A DNA stretch of 64,000 bases from Carallia brachiata (lineage: Eukaryota > Streptophyta > Magnoliopsida > Malpighiales > Rhizophoraceae): the NCBI GenBank assembly GCA_021464245.1, contig JADCRB010000067.1, positions 4,440,974-4,504,973 on the forward strand, given 5' to 3'. Both the position numbers and the translations under genes were made by a program. The notes beneath the pieces are model-generated. The model had not been told where the DNA came from. It worked only from the letters and a program-made list of their open reading frames with translations, and searched no databases. Shown here in pieces: positions 12,575 through 23,900 of this stretch. Each line of letters begins with the position of its first letter. Positions within the stretch are counted from its first letter, which is position 1.

Positions 12575-14983
12575 GTGAGCCTTTAGTTATTTAGTGGTTT
12601 AATTTTGCTCTAGCATTATTAGCATGCTATTGCCACTTGTTTTGTTTGAGCTGATTAGGCGGTTCAGGAAGTTTGATTGCCAATTAGAGCATGTAAATGT
12701 AACATTATTTTGTCAGAAAGTGTGCCTCGAATTGATATAGCTGTTATTAGTGTTAACTCAGCACCTTTAATCCTTCCAGGACACTGGAATTGGGTATTTT
12801 TTAATCTGTTGTCATTACTTATTGCCCCATCTTGTGTACTGAAAAAGGATTGATTCTTCGGGCCGTGGAATTTTGAATCTCCTGAATTTCTGCTTCCCCT
12901 ACAAAGCTAAACTCAAAATGTTGGTAAAAGATTTGATTCAATATGCCATCATTGCAGTTGGGAGAGGGGTTTAAGGCATGAATTCCGTATGAAATGTGTT
13001 GTTTAGATTAGAAGAGGGGTTTGAGGGTAACAGTTTGACATTATCTTAACGATAATGTTTCTACTGAAACCCCATGCAGCATGACAATGACACCATAGAA
13101 GACCACCGCAGAATTGATGGTCTTGGTTTTGTGCCAGTGTAGTTCAGTATCTGTAGTAGTGTGGTTATCATGAACCCCAAGCATATGAATTGCTTATGGG
13201 TCAGTTTGTGTTTCCTGTTTGATGTCAAAATGACAGAGTGGTGATTTCGGCCATGGCTGAAACATCATGCTTGAGGGGCATGAGATGATCAATTGTCCCA
13301 GTAGTTCCTCAACAAACTACTATATTTATCTTATGTGAATCTGTAGCCACAAACAGAAACGCTCACTTCGACTTAATATATCGAAGGCATTTTGAACTTG
13401 CAGGCGAGCTGCACGCTTGCACCTGATCTCAAGTTCGTTACCCTTTTTTTCTTTGGATCGTTTATGATTTTCCATCGGTAGAGCATTGGAAGTCAAGAGA
13501 CACAGTTTGCAGGGTATTCCTGCTGGGAATACGGGAGAGCGCCAGTAGAGATGTTTGATGGTATTGACGTGAGTAGTTACAGGCCTAACTTACAAGAAGA
13601 ATGTTGTGAAGTTGCGAGGCCATTTGCCGGCGTACTTATCAATATGATACTAAATAGTAACTACATACTGAAATGGCCGATTCATTTACTCTTTGCTTCA
13701 CTCTGTTACCACGTGGACTAGCTAAAATCATGATGTTTGCTGGCAGATTCAGAAATGGTTTTAAAAGACAAATTTAATTGTCCAAACATAACAACAAACA
13801 CCGGAGAATTCTAACGTGAACTATTTAAAATATGAGTCAAATTAATTGAATTTGAGACGTTGAGTGAAACTAAATAAAAAATAATAAAATAAAATTATAT
13901 CGTGTAAATTTATGTATTATATTTACTAAAAAAATATAAATAAAATTAACAAACACTATAAATACTGTGTAAAAAAAAATTGGCTATCCTGATAAAAAAA
14001 AAACATTACAATTGTTGCAATATTTGGATAATCATTTCATTTTTTGTGCTATCCAGTATTAATCTTTCATTTCATTGCACAATTGATTTTCACTTTTTAG
14101 AATATTCATTGTAAAATTGTTTTTTTTTTATTGTAGTTGTTGTACTTAGTAAAATTAAACCCATTTTCAAAAATAATCATACTTGTAGATATAAACTTTT
14201 TTTATCGACCAACTTCTATGAAAGATGTCAATTTCTTTTAAATGTAAAAACTCATATATTTCATGATATCAACGACAAATTTGATTTTTAAGATCCATGA
14301 GATCTATCCACACAAAAAAAAAAAAAGATAAATAATATTGGGTAAATTTGATCGAATGTTTACTTATTGAGAAGGATAATATACATATAGATTATTTAAA
14401 AAGGTGGAGGTTGAAAATTTTTCAAGCTAATTCATACAATAAAAATATATATGGAGAGGGAAGAAATATAAGTGGAAAGGGATAATTAGAAAGGCCGCTT
14501 TTAATATTGAGACCGAGAGAGAGTAGATGTTCATTTTTATTATAAAAAAAAAAAAATTGTTGGTATCAACAAGCTATAACTTATTTTAAATTTGAAAGTT
14601 TTGAATTTAAATCTTAATTAAGAGGTGTACAAATTAATATGTTCATTAAAAGCTCAATAACATGACTCAATAAATGCTAGTTCAAAGCTCAATATCCAAA
14701 TTCGTTTAATAAATAAACTATCCTTGAGAAAGAGGAGGCTCGATCCATTTAACTTCGTGAAGAGTTCATTGAAAAATCATTTCTTATAATTATTTAACAT
14801 TCTTTTTTTTTGTGTGAGCAAAAATGTGAAAATATTAGTGGTACCTTACTAAAAAAAATTGTTTTGCATCACTATGCACAATAAATAAGGGCCGTTACAT
14901 TAAACTATTGGAACATGCTTATAGCCTTATATTTGTTATGCTCAATCAAGTCATGGAAACAGCTTTTTTATAAAAATAAAATA

Positions 14984-15481
14984 AGTTAAATGCATTTAGT
15001 CTCTTGTAGTTTAGTCGTATTGTATTTTGTTTCATGTGATTTCAATTTAACCAACAAACCCACTTACAGTTTTTAATTTTGATAATTAACCTCCAATAAC
15101 AATTTATTAAATCTATTAATAAAAATTGATTATAACTATATTGTTTTATGATCATATAAATTTTATTTTATCTTTACGTGTATAGTACACTGAAATTATC
15201 AGAGACTGTGAACGATATAACGTAGAATACAGATAAAGTACACACTGAAATTCAATTTGAGAGATATATAAAATATTTTTTATAATTTTGATAAAAAATA
15301 AATTAATAATTACAAAACGATATAATTTTAGTTAATTTCTATTAATAGATTAAACAAAATCTTGACTAAAGAGATAAATTACAAAAATGAAAACCTATAG
15401 GATGTTTAATGCCTAAACGTAAATCACAAGGGAGCAAAATGTAAAAGAATCAAAGCATGGGGGACCAAATGTATTTAACTC
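14984..15481. mobile_element. MITE with imperfect terminal inverted repeats
   Basis: The left end reads agttaaatgcatttagtc and continues with ttgtagttt and tttcatgtgattt. The right end, reverse-complemented, reads agttaaatacatttggtc, then atgctttga and cccttgtgattt. The two arms match over about 65 bp, and the centre is AT-rich without coding potential. The word aaataag lies at both outer borders (14979-14985 and 15482-15488) and could be a target duplication, though it overlaps the inverted repeat at the left. The class is not determined. Confidence 0.65.
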
Positions 15482-15736
15482 AAATAAGATTAAAATTATG
15501 CACGTTTGATCCTTTATTGATCTCATGAATATATAAGCATCTAATGCCGATAGTTTATATTTATAATTATACACTACTTAAAACTAAGCGTCTATTTTTT
15601 AATTAATTAATTTTATTAATATAAACATATTTATTACTTGTTCCATTTATAATAATAAATTTTATAATTTTAATTATTTTTATTAATTATTTTTATAATT
15701 TCACCGGAGACAAGAATTAAAAGTTTGGGCATAAAG

Positions 15737-15741
15737 AAAAA
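15737..15741 (-). terminator. RNA polymerase III T-run terminator
   Basis: Five A on the plus strand give T5 on the tRNA-Trp strand, 19 bases after the tRNA 3' end. This is the usual Pol III termination signal. Confidence 0.75.
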
Positions 15742-15760
15742 GGAGGACCGCACTGGGAAT

Positions 15761-15832
15761 TGAACCCGACGTGAATCGAACACGCAACCTTCTGATCTGG
15801 AGTCAGACGCGCTACCATTGCGCCACGGATCC
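15761..15832 (-). tRNA. tRNA-Trp (anticodon CCA)
   Basis: A 72-nt cloverleaf on the minus strand begins GGATCCGTGGCGCAATGG. The acceptor stem GGATCCG pairs with CGGGTTC using G-U pairs, and A is the discriminator base. The D arm is GCGC..GCGC. The anticodon stem is TCTGA/TCAGA with loop CTCCAGA, giving anticodon CCA at 15798-15800. The T arm holds GTTCGATTC. There is no intron. A run of five T on the transcribed strand just downstream (15737-15741) is a good RNA polymerase III terminator. The sequence is the standard nuclear plant tRNA-Trp rather than an organellar copy. Confidence 0.97.
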
Positions 15833-17283
15833 TCAGTGGCCAAATCATAATACACAAGTTTTATATATTTTTTTAAGTTCCTTTAAAGCTCGTTTATTTT
15901 ATTTTTTTATTTTATATATTTTTTTCATGCATCCACCAGTATGCTTTCTTTTTTTTTTTTTTACATTGATCTTCAAGTCCTTCTAGAAAAAAAAAAAAGA
16001 TATCCAGGTCCAAATATGGTAACAAATTCAATTTCAGCATAATTGTTGGGTCTGCTGTTAGCAAGACCATGGAAAACTATGCGTTTGATGTAATTATCAC
16101 AAGATAATCAATGCAGCTGTTGAATAGATTTTATTAAAGTCAAGTTTGTTGTATCGTGACTGTGAATTTGCTGTTGATATTAGCGTCATTAGTGGAATGA
16201 GAGTTTGCTTTGCAAGTTCCACTTGCTTGTTATTTTACTAGTTGCCTTCACAATGAATTGCGTTCCTTTGGTAAAATTCAAGAATCATTCTTGTGTGACG
16301 ATATTTTGTTCATGACGTATGATATCAAGAACTAGAGTCAGCAATAAGAAAACATGCGCAAATTATAACTATTTCCTATAGTTAAATATTTAACTAAAAT
16401 TACTTGGGTTCAAATATAAAATTTTGCCTTTTAATTTTCTGGTCAGGATTATCAATTAACGAATTTCATTGTGAAATGTGAAGATTTATGGCCATTAAAA
16501 GAAGAAGGGAAAGCATTAGTGCACATAGAATAATAGACATAAAGGGAACAGAAGTTACGTAACATTGTGGGTCCTACCAAAAATATGCAAAGTTCAATAA
16601 GAATGGAAAAATATGCAATATGTATTACAGCATATATAACAAGTTATCAAAAAATAAGTTTCACGCCCTTTGTATATTATTTTATGTTTATTTCACATTT
16701 TATTATTTTTATTATATGTTGAGTATTTTTAGACCGAAAACTTTAAACTTTTAAAAACATAATGATTTTTTAACGCGTGTTTCAACGTGAACAGGAATCT
16801 TACTAATTAGGGAATTAATTGAGCCAAAATCGCAAAAATCTCAACAGTTGGCAACAAAAAAAAAAAAAGCAAAGAACTAATTAGGAAGAAATCCTACATT
16901 TCCAGTCCTAATCGGACAAGGACTTTGATTTTCTGATGTTTTTAAAATTCTTGAATCCGTTGCAAAGCCAAAGAACTAATTAGGAAGAAATCCTAATTTC
17001 TAGTCCTACTCGGACTGAGATTTTAATTTTCTTGTTCTCTTAAAGTTTTGGATCCGTTGCAATGCCGCAGCACTGCAGCAATAAATAGGAAGCTTGTTAC
17101 TTGGACAATCTATTTCACGTTGTTTCCTTTATTTGCTGATTTCTCTTCGTGAAGTTCCAGGGTGGTGGGTTGCCAAATTTCTCTGATTCCAATCCCAACA
17201 CTGTAATCTTCTTCTTCTTACTCAGACTGTTCCAGGATCAATAAACCAATCGTTTTCTTGCATTTATACACGCAGTGGGGATT
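15833..17283. other. Spacer and MED26-like promoter
   Basis: AT-rich non-coding DNA to about 16850, then a tandem pair of about 100-bp repeats (16870-17065). A TATA-like caataaatagg near 17078 and a pyrimidine-rich leader (17100-17283) precede the MED26-like start codon. Confidence 0.5.
16870..17065 (+). repeat. Two tandem copies of a ~100-bp unit
   Basis: The word aaagaactaattaggaagaa starts at 16871 and again at 16970. Both copies continue with aatcct, a cagtcct/tagtcct block, cggac, ttttgat-like text and a gatccgttgca/aatccgttgca end. They differ by scattered substitutions and short indels. The repeat sits directly upstream of the MED26-like gene and could duplicate promoter elements. Confidence 0.85.
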
Positions 17284-17907
17284 ATGGAAGCAACAACGGA
17301 CAACCTGTTGCAGAAGGGCCGCAACGATATCTTCGAAATCATTGACTCTGCCATCAGCATTGCCGCCTCGCGATGGCCTGAAGATTTCGTGGCTCGCAGG
17401 AATCAGATAGCAAGGAAGTTGTGTGATACGGCCCTTCTGCTTGGTGCTTCACATGGAAGCAATTCTACGGATTGTAACTTTGGCAGCAGCAGCACGTGCA
17501 ATGTTGCAGCAAGAGAAGCAGACAAGAACGAGGTTCTGGCAACGGACAACAACAAGAAAAAGGGACGACATATTATAAGGATCAAGTTGCCTGCAAACCT
17601 CAGGAAGCCTAAAATTCAGTCTGACAACAACCTCCCAGCGTTGGCTGTCCAGGAAAATCCGCTGTGCCACAAAATTGATGGAGTAGAAGGGGCTGGCAAA
17701 ATCGTTCAAGAAGACAACTTTGTGCAGGCCAAGTTGGCTGATGAGGAGGAGTTGCTCCAGAAAAAGCTCGAGGACAGCAAGAGAAAGCTTCAGGAAAGAT
17801 ATAAGAAGATTCAAGGATCAAGAAAGCGAATCCTGGTGGTTGAGTTGGCTGATGCACCTAAGCCTCCTGTTGATCCCAAGAAACCGAGGATCCATTATGC
17901 ACGTTGA
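17284..17907 (+). CDS. Short MED26-like protein
   Basis: An intron-less frame of 207 aa from ATG 17284 (MEATTDN). An in-frame upstream codon at 17275 is GTG and is not used. Residues about 13-48 (DIFEIIDSAISIAASRWPEDF, RRNQIARKL) match the conserved N-terminal block of plant Mediator subunit 26 proteins. Residues about 155-200 (KLEDSKRKLQERYKKIQ, then VVELADAPKPP) match their C-terminal coiled coil and tail. The central TFIIS N-terminal (LW) helical domain of full-length plant MED26 is missing; a Ser/Asn/Lys-rich linker lies in its place. It may be a reduced paralogue or a partial retro-copy. A role in RNA polymerase II transcription is inferred from the ends only. The gene converges on the cyclophilin-like gene. 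Confidence 0.75.
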   Translation: MEATTDNLLQKGRNDIFEIIDSAISIAASRWPEDFVARRNQIARKLCDTALLLGASHGSNSTDCNFGSSSTCNVAAREADKNEVLATDNNKKKGRHIIRIKLPANLRKPKIQSDNNLPALAVQENPLCHKIDGVEGAGKIVQEDNFVQAKLADEEELLQKKLEDSKRKLQERYKKIQGSRKRILVVELADAPKPPVDPKKPRIHYAR

Positions 17908-18291
17908 AAAGGAATTGGCTGTCAATTCTGAAATCATGATTTGTAAAGATCGTTACGGCTTGCTATCCTGTTATTGGGCGTATTGGGCTGATGGGTTTGA
18001 AAATTTTTGTGAGATAATTAGACAAATGTAAAGATTGGATGTAGTAGAGGTGAAGTGAATTTTGTAATCTCTAATTTCATGGTAGAAATCTGTACTCCCC
18101 ACGTAGACCAAATTTTTGTTTATGTGTGCTTTTTCTGTTTTTCAATTCTTCATGTAGCATCAATTCATAAACATGATGACTTTAAAGATAACATTAGAAA
18201 AATTTCACTCGTATTATGGAGTCTGCGAAAGGCTCTCTGTTCTTGGGAAAAAAAATGTAATTGCTACAAAATATTACACAAAGATGTTTTC
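17908..18291. other. Convergent intergenic gap
   Basis: About 380 bp holding the 3' UTRs of the MED26-like gene (+) and the cyclophilin-like gene (-). Open frames here are shadows. No separate gene is seen. Confidence 0.6.
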
Positions 18292-20915
18292 TCAAAGATC
18301 AATTCGTCGGACACGCAATGGAATTGGTTTCTCCAACACAGAGACAGTAATATTGCTCCACAACTCCTGTTTGGTAGGAAGCTGAGCGATTTTCTCTACG
18401 ATCTCCAGATCTTCAGGAAGAACATAACCAAAAACAGTATATGCCTTTTTCCACTCAATGTGGTTAGCTAAGCTGATAAAGAATTCTGGTCCAGAACCAA
18501 CCCATGCAACCGAACCTCTTTTTATCGTTGGGCAAGCCTCTGTCGGAATAGGCCTATCGGTCATCCCGTATCCTTGGAGTGTTCCCTGAATAAGAGCATA
18601 TGGTGGGCCAAACGACGTCTGCACAGCTCATCAAAAGCTTCGAATTAGAAAGATGGTTGCCATACAAAAAATAAAAAGAACCAAATTAAGATTTCTATTT
18701 TTCCAGGTCCTTCAAAACGGAAGACAAGAAAATCTATTGCAGAAGTCCCCAACAAAGCATGGAAGTTTATAAATGAAAGACAATCTAAGAAGCTTATAGA
18801 AACATAGTGCTCAAAGCATCTCACATGTTTGACATGGTTTCCTGCTGAATCCCAAGAATGTCCACGGCTTTCTGCACGGTAGAAGTGGCAACCAGCACAA
18901 TTCCGCAATCTCAACGTCTCTAGAATAAATGAAACCGAATGTGGGGCACAATCAGGTAAAAGCTGTAGATATTGTGTATTCAATGAAGTTAGAACTATAG
19001 CACTCAAGAAACAAGAAAAGAAAATGTTGGCTTCATCAATTCTATTCATTATCCTATGACTGACATTACAATAAAAATGAAAAACTGGGATGTGTCTCAG
19101 AAAGTCGTTGTTAAATATTGACAACTCCAATCAAATTAATTGTCTCCAAGTTCCAGGTAAGTAGATTGTTCCCCAAATGACAAAAACTTAATAAAACCGA
19201 AAAAAGGAATGCAAATGCAGGTTTGATCCTTAGATTTAACGTAGTTTTTGCAGAGCGAGATGTGGGCTAGACTCCCACATCATTCCAATGCTATATTTTC
19301 CTACAAACAACCATCCCTCTTTCTTTATTTTTTATTTTTTATTTGGTTGTGATTACAGATAGATTACCAGAAAAAGCAGTAGAAGATATCTGACATAAAC
19401 ATCTACAACTGTTGTGCCCATGTATCTCATGATGGATGTGTCAATGTGCAAGCTTTCCTAAGCCCAATAGAGAAAATAAATAAGTTCAGCTAATAAGACA
19501 CCACGGTTGCTAAACTGGTCAACATGTGTTTCTGAAGATTAGTCATATTGCAGCAAATAGAAATAGCCAAGATAACAAATAATAGCAATCAGGAATTCGG
19601 CGAAACAAAAAGTAAACGATCAACTCACTTTTATGCGGAGCATTCCATATTCTGTTTCCAGTCCAGCAATGCCCTGCAAGGGAAAATGAAGATGCATTGT
19701 GACCCAAACATCAGCCATCTATGTCTGTTGTCCACAAGCATATATATGAAATTCATTCTAGGCAACAACACTATAGACAACAACAACAACAATAACAAAC
19801 CTCAATCCCAAAACTACAGAGCATGAAAATAAATACATAATCTTTAGAGAGTCTATTGCTATAGAAATTTAACTCAAAACTATAGCGTAATTGCCAGAAC
19901 ACAAAGCCCAGATCACAAACAACGGAAGTAAATCTATGTAATGACAATTGAACTATCTGATACTTCCATTTAAGATCAACAACCTTCGTGTGAGGGTACA
20001 TTCAACGTCTCCTTTTGTTTTACAAACAAAAAAAAATCCAACTCTTAAGTTTCCGTACAGATCATTTCGAGCAAATTATTCAATATGCACACATCAAATT
20101 ATGCAAATTCAAACTTAATTTGGAGTCGGAACAACTATTAAATTCATAAGATTTACATTCTTTTTTTTTTTGAGAAATTCATAAGATTTACATTGACTTT
20201 CTGCCGTTCTTACCTTTCCTTTACCAAAAACAAGGCCAGAAGTCCACATAACATGATCACCCGAATCCCGCTGATCGGGTTCCCAAGTATCCTTCTGTTT
20301 CTTCAGCCAACACTAAAAATAACAAGAAAAATAAAAAGAATCCTGCATCATGCGCATGATTGTAAAATAATCTAAAAACAAAAAAAAAAAAAATCGAATG
20401 CCACATGAAAAAAGACCAACAAAGCCACAAAATTCACAACTCGAGAATAATCAAAAACACCAGAAGGAAAGGCATATTCAATGGAAAAGATTCTTTCTTT
20501 AATTGGAAATCAAATCGAAGAAGCATCATAATACCTCGCCAAATTGAGACCCACATGCCTGTTTATCCCCGCAAAACACCCAAGAATCACAGAGACAAGA
20601 TCCATTGCCACCACCACACGTAGCCTTACAAGCCAAGCAACAGTCTTTGGAAGAATTGAGCTTGAAATCAGCGCCCCATTTCACGGCATCGCCCCACAGC
20701 TCCAGATGCTCCACCCCTCTGCAACAATCTTCATCATCTTCATCGATCCTTGAATCAAAGGAGGAGGAGGAGGAGGAGGATTCTGTGGGGCCGCCGCTGG
20801 GTCGAAAGGCCACGGAGAAGCAGAGGTAAGCCACGTAGCAGGAGACGGCACCCATCAGGAAAAGAATCACCAGCGTAAAACGGCCGAATTCTGAGCCGTT
20901 CGGCCTGCGGGCCAT
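18292..20915 (-). CDS. Membrane-anchored cyclophilin-like protein, five exons
   Basis: Exons, in transcription order: 20535-20915, 20214-20312, 19629-19673, 18825-18962, 18292-18618. All junctions are GT-AG and in phase 0, giving 329 aa. The start is ATG 20915 (MARRPNGSEF); the codon two positions upstream is GTG. Residues about 12-36 (RFTLVILFLMGAVSCYVAYL) form a single signal-anchor, suggesting a type II secretory-pathway protein. A Ser/Asp/Glu stretch and a Cys-rich segment (about 65-125, including KDCCLACKATC) follow. The C-terminal 170 residues are a divergent cyclophilin fold: CHFYRAES, PYALIQGTL, PEFFISLANHIEW, YTVFGYVLP. The cyclophilin A arginine position is kept, but its Q111 and H126 positions appear to be E and Y, so isomerase activity is doubtful. 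It converges with the MED26-like gene. Confidence 0.9.
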
Positions 20916-20927
20916 TGGCACTCCTAA

Positions 20928-20930
<3 letters not shown>

Positions 20931-20958
<28 letters not shown>
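20931..20958 (-). repeat. (CTGG)n in the 5' UTR
   Basis: Seven CCAG units on the plus strand, ending 15 bp upstream of the cyclophilin-like start codon and therefore within its 5' UTR. A length-variable GC-rich repeat so close to the ATG could affect translation (inference). Confidence 0.9.
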
Positions 20959-20961
<3 letters not shown>

Positions 20962-23900
20962 CCAACCTCTTTTTCTTCTTAGAGCTGCTTAATTATCTTC
21001 TTGCAAGGCCTCAATTAGAAATGAAATCATCAATTATGACATAATCAGGAGCCAAACGCAGGAACGATCTCAACTACTTAAATCACGTCATTAGTTCATG
21101 TCTGTTTTTGTTTTTTTGTTCTTTTAGTTGAGGCAAAGGTAAGATGACGTCGTTTTTGCATTTAATAACTGATAAAATTAATGAATTTTAATCGTAACTC
21201 TGGAGTTTGAATTTTAAATGAAATTAATTAGATAAAAAATTTAGTTAGTAAGAGAGATGCACATTTGTAGATTTATTGATATGTTTTCTGAAATTGTTTG
21301 ACCTCGTCAGATTTATTTTGAAGTTTAAATTCATTCGTTTAAACTCGAACAATTTCCAAGACTAATTTTGAAATTTGTTCAAAATATTCCATAATTTGGT
21401 TTGTTACATTGTTGGTGCGAGCACTCGCAAACCGTTCTTCCAAGAGCCTCGAAACTTATAATATATCTCACAAATTAAAAAAAAAAAAAAGCTTATATAC
21501 AGCAAATTATCTCATAGATTTTTTTTTAGAATAGTGATATTTAACCCAATTACATTTACTAAACTAGACTTTTTTTCTTTTTTTTTTTCATACATCACAA
21601 GCAGACAAATAAAACTACTCAAAAAGTAAAATTAATGTCTAATAAATATAGGGTGTTATTAACGTGCTTGTTATTTTTATTTATTTTTAAATATAATTTA
21701 CTTATAATTTGATATTAAACAAATATATTTTATCAAATTTTTATTTCTAATAAACCATATTTATATATAGTATAAAATTATGCATAAATTATATTTTTTT
21801 AAAAAATTAAATTAAAAATCTCCATTGACTGACGTACATCCAACATTAACCAATCCTCAGCGAATAAATCTACGCTGCACACAAGTTACCCTTCTATTAA
21901 AAACACGTTTCCTCTCTCTACACGCATATGCTCCGCACGTTATCCGGTAAGAAAGTGAAAGGGTGAGAAGGAATAAATAATATTATTCATCAAGTAGAAC
22001 TTATTGCCATGAAATCTTGATTACTATTGGAAATCGAAGCAGCAATCAATAATTCAACAGCCGGCTGTCTTGCTCATTGCATGATACGGCGTGGACTGAC
22101 CGGGGAAGTTTATTCTCGTCTTGGTTCTTTTTTAATTATTTTTTTCTTCGATGCCAAAAATGCTTAAACTTGAAGAAAAACTTACTTCTTAAGTTTCGTG
22201 ATGGGGAATATGAAGCATGATTCAATGGTTTCACACATTAAGGCCTGTCACAACTCAAAGTTTGATCCACGTTCCCGTTATACCACGCGCCCAACTGCAT
22301 AGGGAGACTCCAGTCCGTACACAGGAGGAGCATGGTGTAAAAATCAGATCGATTATTAAACAAAAAATATTAATGAGTCTAAATTTAATTAGTCAAATTA
22401 ATATTTAATAATATATATAACTAATATTTAATAATATATATATATATATGTACAAAAATAATTTAAAAAAATAATACTTATATATAATAATTAAATATTA
22501 ATTTTTTTTTAATTTTAAAGATTAAATTAAAAATTTTGATAACTTTAAGACTACATTAAAAATTATAATTAAATTTATAATTCAAATTATAATTTATAAA
22601 TTTTTAATTTGCCTTAGACTAATTGAACTGATTCAATTTTACTAATTTTAACCGATCTGAGTCTTGTACAAATTTTACCTTGAACCGAACTAAATTTTCC
22701 GACCAATCACCGGTTAAACCGATTGAACCGACTAATCCAGTCCAGTTTTTACATCCATCACATGAGATCCCTGCTACAATGAAACAACATTATGGACCTG
22801 CTAGCTCCATGAGTGGCGAGTTCTATCCGATATCCGACAACAGGGACCGGTAGAAACATCCAAGTCCCCAAACACAAAAGAGCCTCTATATGTAAAATAA
22901 ATCTCGTATAATGTATGCGGGGTTGATTAACATTGTTACTATCAATTTACAGCCAGATACTCTGTTGTACAGAAATTCTTTCTTTTTTTTTTTTTTTTGG
23001 CTGCGGGGCGGAAAAACCAGTTAGAAGTATGTGAGCAAGATTGAACTTCAAAGCTGAACACTGCAGAAGACATCGTAAGGTAGTGAGGAATGACCGATGA
23101 CTAGTGCTGCGTTTCCCTCACGGGGAGATGGGGATTTAACAATTATAGGTAAAAAATAATGCTTAAAATTTTTGCCATCAACTTATAACTCAAATGCTAT
23201 TAACAATATACCAGTATAAGTAAGATCAGAAATTTAAACCCTTAATCTTTTAAACTGTCTCCTTCCCAATCAGTTGGTTTCCGTCTAAAAAAGCTCAAAA
23301 AAAAAAAATAATAATAATAATAATGCTTAAAATTTTCAGCAGAGAGGCAAAATTCATATCAAGAATCCGAACTTAACATTATGAAATAAGCAAGACAGCA
23401 GGAACCATTCAGGACAAATAGGGAAAGCAAATAGTGGTCACCATATTAACTGACCTGTAACAGAAACAGAGTAGACACAGTGCATGTAAGATATTTAGAA
23501 CATTAGAGAGCTTGGTAGAGCACACTCCAAACCACAAATAATGATGTTTTGGTGCATGAATTGCAACTATATACCAGCAGCCAAGCCCAATTCATGAACG
23601 CAATGCAACGAACTTCGAGTGCATCTGCACTAGGTGTGGTTCTCTGAGCCTTATCTCACCAAAGCTTACTGGAGGATAATCAAATCTTACCAATTTGATA
23701 TGTTAGTTGTGTTGGGTAACCATGTCTAGCCTTGTGTTCTTTTCGTTTATCAGCAATGTGCACAACAAGCATGCATCTGCAGATTAGTATGCATTCGAAT
23801 ATGTCCAATGCCTTGACCTTAGGTACAGCATTCAAAACATTTCCAAAATCCTGCGACAGAATATCTACTAAAATTTACATAAACATTTTCCCTTACCAAA

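Larger units (their letters stand above)
12575..15760. other. Trihelix 3' region and AT-rich spacer
   Basis: Bases 12575 to about 13700 keep a transcript-like composition and probably hold the 3' UTR. A GTGAGC immediately follows the stop and a TTGCAG acceptor-like site lies near 13403, so a 3' UTR intron is possible. From 13750 to 15760 the DNA is very AT-rich and non-coding, apart from the inverted-repeat element at about 14984-15481. Confidence 0.45.
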
